Part shown: positions 17,308 through 26,066 of the stretch, one piece after another
Position numbering within the stretch: position 1 is the first letter of the stretch
Layout of the letters: every line of letters begins with the position of its first letter
Source: Ravibacter sp964562455
GTDB lineage: Bacteria > Bacteroidota > Bacteroidia > Cytophagales > Spirosomataceae
Length of the DNA: 64,000 bases
Assembly: GCA_964562455.1 (NCBI GenBank)
Contig: CAZLTN010000004.1
Coordinates: forward strand, 62,001 to 126,000
Direction of reading: 5' to 3'
Notes under the pieces: model-generated
Seen by the model: the letters and a program-made list of their open reading frames with translations, nothing else
Told to the model about the DNA's origin: nothing
Databases searched by the model: none
Translations under genes and position numbers: made by a program

Positions 17308-18306
17308 ATGAGCTTATCACGGCCTTCAAAAGAAATGCTCAAACGCTACCTCAATTCGGAATGTACTGAAGAGGAAAGGCTTTTGATCGACCGGTGGTAC
17401 CAGCACCTCAACGTAGCTGAAGAGCGGGAAATCCCCGGGGAAGAGACCGATCAATTGTTCAGCAGGATCAGGGAGGAAATTTCAGCAAGGACAAGTAGCC
17501 GCCGGCTTCGCTTTATCTGGCCGCAGGTAGCGGCTGCAGTCGTGGTGCTTATCATCTCGGGAATATGGATATTGTCGCGCCCGTCAGACCAGGGCAAGGA
17601 CTATCCGGTAAATCTGCAGGTCGCGGCGGAACCCGGGACGGTAATTTTCACCAATGATATGCAGCAGGTTTTCGTATATACCTTGCCCGACAGCTCTACG
17701 GTCCAGCTTCTTCCCGGCGCTGTCATAGGGCACCCCCGTACGTTTACCGGACAAAAGCGGGAGGTAACTTTTACTGGCGAAGGCTTCTTTTCTATCAAAC
17801 GGGACGAAACAGCGCCCTTCCTGATCGAAAGCGGCAACATCAGAACGGAAGTACTCGGAACATCCTTTAACCTCCGGGTAAATCCCGACCGGCAGACCTT
17901 CAATATACGGGTCGCCACCGGCCGGGTAGCGGTAACGCTTAACAAAACAAGCGAAAAAAGCGAGCGCGTCGTTCTTGTCCCTAATCAGCAAGCCAGCATC
18001 CAACCTGACGATGAAAGACTTATTGTAGCAACTCTTCCTGTTATTCCGCCCAGAAAAGAACTCTGGCAGCCAGTTTCAATCAGGTACAGCGACACACCCC
18101 TGAAAGAAATTATTGCTGAGCTCCGATCGGTGTTCAACACTGAAATAGAGCTCAGCAATCCGCTACTGGGCGAGTGTACGGTTACGATAGAGCTCGATGA
18201 CCAGAACCTGCCCGAAGTCCTTTCCATGTTAAACATACTTCTGGGGACCTCCTATGAAATTACGGACGGCAGGTTCCTTATCACGGGCGAGAAGTGCGGC
18301 GGATAA
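17308..18306 (+). CDS. FecR-family anti-sigma factor with DUF4974
   Basis: A 332-residue transmembrane anti-sigma factor. Residues 1-68 are the cytoplasmic sigma-binding part, one transmembrane helix lies at about 69-90 (PQVAAAVVVLIISGIWIL), the periplasmic FecR domain spans about 115-225 with GEGFFSIKRDETAPF and EVLGTSFNLRV, and the DUF4974 domain fills the C-terminus (IRYSDTPLKEIIAELRSVF). It should hold the adjacent ECF sigma factor inactive until the STN domain of the SusC receptor signals substrate binding. The gene lies between the sigma factor and the receptor in the usual order. Confidence 0.93.
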   Translation: MSLSRPSKEMLKRYLNSECTEEERLLIDRWYQHLNVAEEREIPGEETDQLFSRIREEISARTSSRRLRFIWPQVAAAVVVLIISGIWILSRPSDQGKDYPVNLQVAAEPGTVIFTNDMQQVFVYTLPDSSTVQLLPGAVIGHPRTFTGQKREVTFTGEGFFSIKRDETAPFLIESGNIRTEVLGTSFNLRVNPDRQTFNIRVATGRVAVTLNKTSEKSERVVLVPNQQASIQPDDERLIVATLPVIPPRKELWQPVSIRYSDTPLKEIIAELRSVFNTEIELSNPLLGECTVTIELDDQNLPEVLSMLNILLGTSYEITDGRFLITGEKCGG

Positions 18307-18406
18307 CCGGCCGTTCCACCCACAATATGAGGGCAGGATTTTCCCGGTTAATAGCGTAGAACAAAAGACCGAGTTATACAGAACCTTCAAAAACTAACCT
18401 AATCGT

Positions 18407-21400
18407 ATGAAAAAAATTATCTCACCGGCATCCTGGCGGTCTCGTCTGAGAAATGCTCTGCTTCCTCCGTGCCTGATTTTTCTCTGCCTGACGGTATCTT
18501 TCGCCCATACCGACAGCGTGATTCCGCAGGAGTTGCTCAACAAGAACATCCGGGTAAACATCCGGCAGACAAGTCTGAAACAAGCCCTCACCCAGATTGA
18601 AAGGAGCGCGGGCGTCAGGTTCGCCTACAGCAAAGATGTAATACCTGTTGATCGGACAGTTACGATCGATGTCCGGTCGGAAAAGCTGTCCGTAATACTG
18701 GAAAAGCTGCTGACGCCCCTGAACGTTTCCTACAAAGTGGCAGACGACCAGATCCTTCTGTTTATAGCTGAAAAAAATAACGCTGCGATAAGCATGCAAC
18801 CGGAGTTGATGACCCTGCAGGTTATCGATCACCGGGTCAGGGGCAAGGTAACCGACGCCGAAACCCAGGAACCGCTCCCCGGCGTCAATATACAGGTAAA
18901 AAACACCCAAACCGGTACCGTGACGGATGAAACCGGCTCATTTACCCTCAATATGGCCGAAGGAAACCAGGTTCTGATCTTCTCGTATGTGGGATACGTT
19001 AAGCAGGAAATCCCCGTAAGTAACCGCACCGAAATCAATGTATCGCTGGCGGCGGACATGCGAAACCTGGAGACAGTGATAGTGACCGCCCTCGGCATTA
19101 AGAGAGAGGCAAAAAAGTTGGGCTATGCCACCTCGACCGTCAATACCGAAGCCATAGCTACAAACAGGACCAACAACCTGGGTAACAACCTGCAGGGTAA
19201 AATTGCAGGTGTAAATGTATCGGCGAGTGCTTCTGGAACTGCAGGTACTTCGAAAATCAGGATCAGGGGCCAGTCGTCGTTTAAAGGGGACAACTCTCCG
19301 TTGGTTGTCGTAAACGGAATCCCGGTCAACAATTCCAGTTTCGGCGCCAAATCGGGCGATACCGAAGGCACGACCACTCGCGGCGGAATAACCTCCGACG
19401 GCGGCGACGGCCTGGTCAGCATCAACCCTGACGACATCGAATCCATGACCGTCCTGAAAGGGGCTGCTGCCGCTGCGCTGTATGGATTCCGCGCCAAAGA
19501 CGGCGCAATCGTCATCACAACCAAATCGGGCACGAAAAACAGGGGGATAGGATTGGAATATAATACCAACTATACCATCGACCGGGCAGTAGACGAAACA
19601 GACTTCCAGTACGAATACGGCCAGGGCGAAGGCGGCATAAGACCCTCCACGCTGGCTATGGCACAAAGCAGCAGTATCTGGAGCTTCGGAGAAAAGCTGG
19701 ACGGCAAGCCGACTATCCAGTTCGACGGCGTGGAAAGGCCCTATTCTGCCGTAAAAGGCCGTATCAACAAATTTTACGAAACAGGATATACGTTTACCAA
19801 CACCATTTCCATGAATGCAGGCAATGACAAAGGCGGGGTCTACGTATCACTTTCCAATCTTGCCAACAAGGGTATTTCTCCCAGGAATACATTCGATAAA
19901 AAATCCATCAATCTCGGTGCCAACTACCAGCTTTCAAGTAAGCTGTCGCTGCATTCGAACGTAAATTACTCATATGAAAACATCAAAAATCCTCCGCAAA
20001 TTGCCGTTCAGAACCTGAACCCGAACGCTGCCTTATATACCTGGGCCAACAGCGTCGGATACGATGTGCTCAAGGAAAAACGGAAGGACCCCGTCACCGG
20101 TGACGAAATTCCTACTTCACGTTTCACACCCAGGAACAATCCCTACTGGTCCACGTACGAGCATTTCGAAAATATAATCCGCGACCGCATCTTCGGCAAT
20201 TTTTCAATGCGATACGAGCTCACCGACTGGCTGTTCGTACAAGGCCGGGTAGGCCAGGACTACTTTTCCCGGGATAATGACTACAATTTACCTACGGGCA
20301 GCCGGCACCTGAACTCTGTCGCCAACGGGTTCAATGGACAGTATTACCAGGAAAACCGCAGGTTCAGGGAAACAAATATTGACTTTCTGGTAGGAGCTCA
20401 CAAAGCCTGGGGAGACTTCGGGTTTGACCTCAACCTGGGCGGAAACAAACTCGACCAGGAAAGCCGGAACAACAATACCCTGGTGAACAATTTCTTTATC
20501 CGTGACCTGTATACGGTCGCCAACGGGCAGATCAAAGATCCGCAGTATTATTACAGCCGCAAGAAAGTAAATTCGCTCTACGGGTCTCTTGAGCTTTCCT
20601 GGAAAGATTTTCTTTTCCTCAATGTCACCGGTCGGAACGACTGGTTTTCCACTCTTAATCCCCAAAGCAACAGCTATCTCTACCCTTCTGTAAGCGGCAG
20701 CTTTGTATTCAGCCAGGCTTTGGAGATGCCGGCATGGCTGAGCTTCGGGAAGATCCGGGTGGCCTACGCTGAAGTCGGGGGCGATACCGATCCATATGCC
20801 AACAGCCTGTATTACAACCTGAATGCAAATACACACCTGGGACAGGCGCTGGGATCGATAGCGAGTAGCGTCAGCCCCAACCAGAACCTCAGGCCTCTGA
20901 AAGTAAAAGAAGCTGAAGTTGGGCTTGAGCTGCGCACGCTCGGGAGCCGCCTCAACCTGGATATAGCCTATTACCGCAAAAACACGATAGACGAAATACT
21001 TGACGTTGCCGTATCCAATACTTCCGGCTATACTTCTACACGGGTCAACGTCGGAAGCCTTAGGAACCAGGGCGTAGAGATGCTTTTAACGGTTGTGCCG
21101 GTTCAATCGGGGAGCTGGGATTGGGAAACCGGGATCAATCTTACTTACAACGAGAGCCTTGTCGTATCGCTGGCGGGAGAACAGAAACAAATCATCGTAG
21201 GGAGCAATTCAGACTTTACCGGGCGGGTGGCCCACGAAGTAGGAAAGCCTATGGCCAGCCTGCTTGGAGCGGGCTACCAGCGCGATGCACAGGGCCGGAA
21301 AATGTTCGCTGCAAACGGCGCCCCTATGTACAATCGCGATCTTGTCTCCTGGGGAAGCGCAATGCCGAAGTGGATCGGAGGCTGGACGAATACCGTTCAG

Positions 21401-21889
21401 TTTAAAGGCTTCCGGCTCAGTACGCTGGTCGACTTCAAATCGGGGCACAAGCTCATATCCGCTACCAACTACAACTTATGGCGCCATGGACTTCACAAAG
21501 GAACGCTTGAAGGAAGGGAAGGGGGTGTAAAAGGCATCGGTGTGACTGCCGACGGTTCCCCGAACGAAACTTATATGGAAGCCAGCGCCTACTACGGAAC
21601 AATCCGCAACATCACGAGTTTTGTCGAGGACTTCGTTTACGATGCAGGCTTCATAAAGTTCAGGCAACTGAGCCTGGGCTATAAACTCCCTCCCTCGCTG
21701 ACTGAAAGGACTCCTTTCCAGGCCGTTACCCTATCATTTGTGGGCAACAACGTACTTGTTATTAAAAAACACACTCCCAATATTGATCCTGAGCAGTTCG
21801 GCCAGGCGTCCGATAACCTTGCCGGTATCGAGTCGGGGGCGTTGCCGCTTACACGCAGCATCGGGTTTAATCTTAACCTAAAATTCTGA
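18407..21889 (+). CDS. SusC/RagA-family TonB-dependent receptor with STN domain
   Basis: An outer-membrane TonB-dependent transporter of 1160 residues, at the large end of the SusC range. In order: signal peptide to about residue 35; STN signalling domain at 48-120 (TSLKQALTQIERSAGVRFAY); carboxypeptidase-regulatory-like domain at about 143-220 (VRGKVTDAETQEPLPGVNI); plug from about 226 with NLQGKIAGVNVSASASGTAG and the SusC motif IRIRGQSSF; then the beta barrel ending in NLNLKF. It forms the import channel with the SusD-like lipoprotein that starts 6 bases later. The STN domain means it also reports substrate binding to FecR. The substrate is probably related to the downstream enzymes for acid sugars. 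Confidence 0.96.
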   Translation: MKKIISPASWRSRLRNALLPPCLIFLCLTVSFAHTDSVIPQELLNKNIRVNIRQTSLKQALTQIERSAGVRFAYSKDVIPVDRTVTIDVRSEKLSVILEKLLTPLNVSYKVADDQILLFIAEKNNAAISMQPELMTLQVIDHRVRGKVTDAETQEPLPGVNIQVKNTQTGTVTDETGSFTLNMAEGNQVLIFSYVGYVKQEIPVSNRTEINVSLAADMRNLETVIVTALGIKREAKKLGYATSTVNTEAIATNRTNNLGNNLQGKIAGVNVSASASGTAGTSKIRIRGQSSFKGDNSPLVVVNGIPVNNSSFGAKSGDTEGTTTRGGITSDGGDGLVSINPDDIESMTVLKGAAAAALYGFRAKDGAIVITTKSGTKNRGIGLEYNTNYTIDRAVDETDFQYEYGQGEGGIRPSTLAMAQSSSIWSFGEKLDGKPTIQFDGVERPYSAVKGRINKFYETGYTFTNTISMNAGNDKGGVYVSLSNLANKGISPRNTFDKKSINLGANYQLSSKLSLHSNVNYSYENIKNPPQIAVQNLNPNAALYTWANSVGYDVLKEKRKDPVTGDEIPTSRFTPRNNPYWSTYEHFENIIRDRIFGNFSMRYELTDWLFVQGRVGQDYFSRDNDYNLPTGSRHLNSVANGFNGQYYQENRRFRETNIDFLVGAHKAWGDFGFDLNLGGNKLDQESRNNNTLVNNFFIRDLYTVANGQIKDPQYYYSRKKVNSLYGSLELSWKDFLFLNVTGRNDWFSTLNPQSNSYLYPSVSGSFVFSQALEMPAWLSFGKIRVAYAEVGGDTDPYANSLYYNLNANTHLGQALGSIASSVSPNQNLRPLKVKEAEVGLELRTLGSRLNLDIAYYRKNTIDEILDVAVSNTSGYTSTRVNVGSLRNQGVEMLLTVVPVQSGSWDWETGINLTYNESLVVSLAGEQKQIIVGSNSDFTGRVAHEVGKPMASLLGAGYQRDAQGRKMFAANGAPMYNRDLVSWGSAMPKWIGGWTNTVQFKGFRLSTLVDFKSGHKLISATNYNLWRHGLHKGTLEGREGGVKGIGVTADGSPNETYMEASAYYGTIRNITSFVEDFVYDAGFIKFRQLSLGYKLPPSLTERTPFQAVTLSFVGNNVLVIKKHTPNIDPEQFGQASDNLAGIESGALPLTRSIGFNLNLKF

Positions 21890-21895
21890 CCAGAA

Positions 21896-23425
21896 ATGAA
21901 AAATTTTATCAAGACTTCATACTACAGGATGCTCGCGCTGATGCTGGTATTCAGTCTGAACGCCTGCGATAAAGGCTTTGAAGAGGTCAACATCAATCCC
22001 GTTCAGCCTTCGTCCCTCAACCCGGTTTACCTGTTTTCTAATGCCCAGCTCTCATCGGGCTTCACCAACCACACCATCAACTATGACATGGCTATTGTGC
22101 AGCAGGTGATGAACCCCTTTGCGGGCGTACTGGCCGGAGGAAATGTAAATATTCTCAACGCCGATCAGGCCGTCGGGATGTGGAACCAATATTATAACGA
22201 GGTTGTAAAACGTCTTGTCGATGTATTGAATACCACCCGGGATCTACCCGACCGGTCTAACCTGTACCATATGGCGCGTATCTGGCATTCGCATACCTTC
22301 ATGGTACTTACAGATACTTATGGTGATATTCCTTATTCGGAAGCCGGGCTGGGCTACCTGAGCGGCAATTTTTTTCCCGTCTATGATGAACAGTCGGTCA
22401 TTTACCAGAACATACTGAATACACTGGCAGAGTCTGTGGAAGCGCTCAATGCTTCGGGCCGGGTAGAAACCGGCGACCTTTTCTACAGGGGCGATATAGC
22501 CAAATGGAAAAAACTAGGGAATTCCCTGCTACTGAGGGCTGCTATGAGGCTTGTCAAGGCAGATCCTGCAAAGGCTCAGCAATTTGCAGTAAAAGCGATC
22601 AACGGCGGGCTTATGACAAGTAATGCCGATAACTGCCTTATGTCTTACTCGACCACTTTCAACTCGCCTTATGCGGGATATACAAACGGTTCGGAAAAGG
22701 CCAACATTTACCTTTCCCAACCCTTTGTCAATTATCTGAAATCGACCGCCGACCCGCGGCTGAAATCCATATCGGTCAAATACGGAAATCCCGGGGCAGA
22801 GCCCGATGCTACTACCCAGAATACAAACCCGGCCGACCAGATCGGGATGCCTTTCGGGTACGACAACCTGACTATTTCTACTGCGCCGGGCTTCCCCGGT
22901 ACCGCCGGCTCCGGCTATGCATACTCGCAAATAAACCGCGCTACAATCGGCAATATTACCGCCCCGGTTTTGTTTGTTACTTACGCCCAGACTTCGTTCC
23001 TTCATGCCGAAGCTATCGTAAGAGGCTGGGTACCCGGTAATGCCGAAACAGTTTACAAAGCCGGTATAAAAGCCGCTTTGGAGCAAATGGCCCAGCATCA
23101 TACCGGTGCGGCTGTTCCCGAAGTGGCTGTTACGGCATATCTGAATTCCAGGTCATTGGAAAGTGGTAAAGAGCTCGAAGAGATCAATACCCAATACTGG
23201 ATCAACTCCTTTTTTAACGGTCCTGAAGCGTGGGCCAATTTCAGGCGCAGCGGATTTCCGAAGCTTATACCGAATCCATACCCCGGTAAGTCAATAAAAG
23301 GCGATTTCATTAAGCGCCTGGTTTACCCGATAGTCGAGGCCAATGTAAACAGCGAAAATTACAGGACGGCGGTAAGCAGAATCGGGGCCGACGACCTCGA
23401 CACCCGTGTCTGGTGGGATAAATAG
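21896..23425 (+). CDS. SusD/RagB-family substrate-binding outer-membrane lipoprotein
   Basis: A 509-residue surface lipoprotein of the SusD-like type 2 group, which acts as the lid and substrate-binding partner of the SusC channel. The lipobox LNAC places the lipid anchor at Cys24. The N-terminal FEEVNINPVQPSSLNPVYLF and the DTYGDIPYSEAG strand are typical of this group, as is the late WINSFFNGPEAWANFRRSGF block. It begins 6 bases after the SusC stop, so the two are co-translated. Its type is common in systems for oligosaccharides and small glycoconjugates, but the ligand cannot be told from sequence. Confidence 0.93.
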   Translation: MKNFIKTSYYRMLALMLVFSLNACDKGFEEVNINPVQPSSLNPVYLFSNAQLSSGFTNHTINYDMAIVQQVMNPFAGVLAGGNVNILNADQAVGMWNQYYNEVVKRLVDVLNTTRDLPDRSNLYHMARIWHSHTFMVLTDTYGDIPYSEAGLGYLSGNFFPVYDEQSVIYQNILNTLAESVEALNASGRVETGDLFYRGDIAKWKKLGNSLLLRAAMRLVKADPAKAQQFAVKAINGGLMTSNADNCLMSYSTTFNSPYAGYTNGSEKANIYLSQPFVNYLKSTADPRLKSISVKYGNPGAEPDATTQNTNPADQIGMPFGYDNLTISTAPGFPGTAGSGYAYSQINRATIGNITAPVLFVTYAQTSFLHAEAIVRGWVPGNAETVYKAGIKAALEQMAQHHTGAAVPEVAVTAYLNSRSLESGKELEEINTQYWINSFFNGPEAWANFRRSGFPKLIPNPYPGKSIKGDFIKRLVYPIVEANVNSENYRTAVSRIGADDLDTRVWWDK

Positions 23426-23451
23426 CTATTTTAAACCTAACCAATTATAAC

Positions 23452-24393
23452 ATGATAAAGCGGAACATTGTGGGGCTGGCGCTTCTACTCCTGCCGGGAC
23501 TCCCGGCAGCGGTCCTCGGCCAGAAAGTAACTCCATCCCGGGATGAGATCGTTAAGCTCACCTCCCAATGGAAGGGCGAGCGGTCACCTGACGGCCGCCC
23601 GCGGGTATCCGATGAACTGCTGGCCCGGCTGAAGAATATCTCCATGGAGGAAGCCTGGGGCGTACTGCGCAACAAAGGCTACCACAACCAATATGAAGGC
23701 AACTGGGTGATCATTCATCCCGACAGCGCGATGAGCGGCAGGGTTGTGACCGCACAGTATATGCCGATGCGGCCGGATTTTCATGATATGATCAAAGAAA
23801 CAGGGAAAGAAGAAGGCCGCGGCCAGGCGGGTTTTACCAACTCCTGGCCAATAGAAATATTAAAGGAAGGCGATGTTTACGTAGCAGACGGGTATGGGAA
23901 AATCGTCGACGGTACGCTGATCGGCGATAACCTCGGGAATTCCATCTATGCGAAATCAAGAAGAGGAGTTGTTTTTTACGGCGGGGTAAGAGATGTAGCC
24001 GGGCTGACCCGTATCCAGGGATTCAACGCCTGGCATAAGGGGGAAGACCCTTCCTTCATTAAGGACATGATGCTCGCTGGTATCAATACGCCTATCCGGA
24101 TCGGCCGGGCTACGGTCCTGCCTGGCGATGCCATCCTTGCCAAAAAAGGCGGTGTCGTTTTCATACCGGCGCACCTGCTGGCCGAGGTGGTCATTACCTC
24201 GGAAATAACCGCCCTTCGCGACGAATTCGGTATTCAGCGTCTTAAAGAGGGAAAATACCTGCCCGGCGACATCGACAGCCAGTGGAGCGAAGCCATCCGG
24301 AAAGATTTCCTTAACTGGGTAAATAACTACCCCGGAAAGCTTCCCATGTCGAAAAAAGAGCTTGACGATTATCTGAAAGAGCGGAATTATTAG
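23452..24393 (+). CDS. RraA-family protein, exported (putative aldolase-like enzyme)
   Basis: A 313-residue RraA-fold protein. RraA-like enzymes include class II HMG/CHA aldolases, which cleave 4-hydroxy-4-methyl/carboxy-2-oxo acids to pyruvate plus a second oxo acid, and oxaloacetate decarboxylases. Residues 1-24 form a signal peptide (IVGLALLLLPGLPAAVLGQ), which is unusual because the characterised aldolases are cytoplasmic. The core includes GDVYVADGYGKIVDGTLIGD and GVVFYGGVRDVAGL, with the substrate and metal residues Arg180 and Asp181, then GRATVLPGDAILAKKGGVVF. The N- and C-terminal extensions make it longer than the usual 160-240 residues. It lies 26 bases after the SusD gene in the same transcript, so it probably works in the periplasm on the imported substrate. 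Confidence 0.8.
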   Translation: MIKRNIVGLALLLLPGLPAAVLGQKVTPSRDEIVKLTSQWKGERSPDGRPRVSDELLARLKNISMEEAWGVLRNKGYHNQYEGNWVIIHPDSAMSGRVVTAQYMPMRPDFHDMIKETGKEEGRGQAGFTNSWPIEILKEGDVYVADGYGKIVDGTLIGDNLGNSIYAKSRRGVVFYGGVRDVAGLTRIQGFNAWHKGEDPSFIKDMMLAGINTPIRIGRATVLPGDAILAKKGGVVFIPAHLLAEVVITSEITALRDEFGIQRLKEGKYLPGDIDSQWSEAIRKDFLNWVNNYPGKLPMSKKELDDYLKERNY

Positions 24394-24397
24394 TAAA

Positions 24398-24414
24398 GCC
24401 GCAGGGCCTGCGGC
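24398..24414. repeat. REP-like palindrome, copy 2 (core only)
   Basis: GCCGCAGGGCCTGCGGC has 8-base arms around a single G. It starts 5 bases after the RraA-like gene stop and could stabilise or end the transcript. It shares its core with 2831-2870 and 24431-24470. Confidence 0.6.
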
Positions 24415-24430
24415 TGTATCGCATGTAGCC

Positions 24431-24470
24431 CCAGTACAGCCACAGGGCCTGCGGCTTCATATCGAAAATC
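24431..24470. repeat. REP-like element, copy 3
   Basis: A block with GTACAGCCACAGGG and TGCGGCTTCATATCG matches the block at 2831-2870 over about 40 bases. It lies next to the core palindrome at 24398, giving two elements in one gap. Confidence 0.6.
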
Positions 24471-24516
24471 AAATTAATAAGGAATTATATAACAGCTTAT
24501 TATATATTTTACACTT

Positions 24517-26001
24517 ATGAAAAGCATTCTAAACCAGATTATACAACAAAACAGGGAAGTCGAGAATGAGGAGCGTATCCGGAAAGAAACGGAAATCAGC
24601 CATCCCGGCACTAAAGACGACCGGCGGAATTTCCTGAAAAAAACCATGGCCGGCGGAATTGCCCTGGGTGGTTTTATGTCGATGTCGATTGAAGATACGG
24701 TGGCCCAGGCTACTTCGAAGGTGAGCCGCGCATCCAAGCCCTCTGAGCTGAAAATAACCGATATGCGCTATTGCATCGTCCAGAATGTCGGCCGGACTCC
24801 TATTATCCGTATCGACACAAACCAGGGTATTTACGGCCTGGGAGAAGTTCGTGACGGCGCCGATGAACGTTACGCCCTGATGCTTAAAAGCAGGCTGCTG
24901 GGGCAGAATCCGTGTAATGTGGAGCAGCTTTTTAAGGTCATTAAACAATTCGGGCATCACGCCAGGCAGGCCGGCGGCGTATGCGCAGTGGAAATGGCAT
25001 TGTGGGACCTGTGCGGAAAAGCGTACGGAGTTCCGTGCTGGCAGCTATTGGGCGGCCGCTACCGCGATAAAGTCCGCCTGTATGCCGACACGCCCGAATT
25101 CAAAGATCTTGAAACGTTCAAGGAGCGGATCCAGTACCGTACGGTCACACAAGGGTATTCATGGTTGAAGATGGATGTCTCTATAGGACTGTTGCGAAAT
25201 ATGAAAGACGGGTTGGTCAACAATGAATTCTGGGGTGGCGCATATTCCCAGTGGGGTGGCGACTGGCATTCATACGCCAATACCAAGCACCCGTTTACCG
25301 GTGTCCAGATTACCGAAAAAGGCATCGAGCATATGGCCGGCGTGGTAGAAGACGTCAGGAATGTGGTCGGGTACCAGATCCCGATCTCTACCGACCACTA
25401 CGGGCACTTCGATCTCAATAACAATATCCGTCTCGGGCGCGCCCTGGAAAAATACCGGCTTGCGTGGCTGGAGGACATGGTCCCCTGGGAATATACCGAC
25501 CAGTGGCGCCAGATCACCCTGGCTCTTGAAACTCCGACACTGACCGGGGAGGATATTTACCTGAAAGAAGGCTTTAAACCTCTTATCGACAATCATGCGG
25601 TAGATATCATTCACCCTGACCTGGCTTCTTCAGGCGGCCTCCTCGAAACCAAGCGCATAGGCGATTATGCTGAAGAAAATGGGATAGCGATGGCTATGCA
25701 CTTTGCAGGTACGCCTGTCAGCTTCATGGCAAACGTACATTGTGCGGCTGCTACCCAGAATTTCCTGTCTCTAGAGCATCATTCTGTCGATGTAGACTGG
25801 TGGGAAAGCCTGGTCAGGACTACAGATGGCCGGAAGCTCATCGAAAAAGGCTACGGCATCGTTCCTTTGTCGGCGCCCGGCCTGGGCATAGAGCTAAACG
25901 ATGAAGTGGTTAAACAGCATCTCAACCCGAAAGACAAAAGCTACTTTGCCCCTACTACAGAATGGGACGACAAAAGATCACATGACCGCCTTTGGAGTTA
26001 G
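24517..26001 (+). CDS. Enolase-superfamily dehydratase (mandelate racemase/muconate lactonizing group), Tat-exported
   Basis: A 494-residue member of the enolase superfamily. Such enzymes abstract a proton alpha to a carboxylate and often dehydrate aldonic acids to 2-keto-3-deoxy acids. After about 33 charged residues comes a twin-arginine motif (DRRNFLKK, Arg36-Arg37) and a hydrophobic stretch, so it should be exported folded. The barrel carries metal and catalytic residues in STDHYGHFD (Asp293, His294, His297), LEDMVPWE (Glu319), TGEDIY (Glu345) and MAMHFAGTP (His395). The D-x-x-x-H and terminal His pattern is closest to mannonate/galactonate-type dehydratases of the family, although the exact group is an inference. 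It follows the RraA gene and precedes the BASS transporter. Confidence 0.85.
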   Translation: MKSILNQIIQQNREVENEERIRKETEISHPGTKDDRRNFLKKTMAGGIALGGFMSMSIEDTVAQATSKVSRASKPSELKITDMRYCIVQNVGRTPIIRIDTNQGIYGLGEVRDGADERYALMLKSRLLGQNPCNVEQLFKVIKQFGHHARQAGGVCAVEMALWDLCGKAYGVPCWQLLGGRYRDKVRLYADTPEFKDLETFKERIQYRTVTQGYSWLKMDVSIGLLRNMKDGLVNNEFWGGAYSQWGGDWHSYANTKHPFTGVQITEKGIEHMAGVVEDVRNVVGYQIPISTDHYGHFDLNNNIRLGRALEKYRLAWLEDMVPWEYTDQWRQITLALETPTLTGEDIYLKEGFKPLIDNHAVDIIHPDLASSGGLLETKRIGDYAEENGIAMAMHFAGTPVSFMANVHCAAATQNFLSLEHHSVDVDWWESLVRTTDGRKLIEKGYGIVPLSAPGLGIELNDEVVKQHLNPKDKSYFAPTTEWDDKRSHDRLWS

Positions 26002-26007
26002 GAAGTT

Positions 26008-26038
26008 TTTGAATCTCTCGTGTTTTATTTTAGATTTG
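26008..26038 (+). promoter_or_regulatory. Bacteroidota promoter for the BASS transporter gene
   Basis: TTTG (26008-26011), a 19-base spacer, then TAGATTTG (26031-26038), a perfect match to TTTG-N19-TAnnTTTG. It lies within the 65 bases between the dehydratase and the transporter, so the transporter can be expressed separately from the ECF-driven genes. Confidence 0.75.
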
Positions 26039-26039
26039 A

Positions 26040-26053
26040 GGATTCCTGAATCC
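26040..26053 (+). promoter_or_regulatory. Inverted repeat at the predicted start site, candidate operator
   Basis: GGATTC-CT-GAATCC begins two bases after the -7 box and covers the expected transcription start. A repressor bound here would block the transporter promoter. No regulator gene for it is identified in the window. Confidence 0.5.
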
Positions 26054-26066
26054 ATAAAGATTTAAA

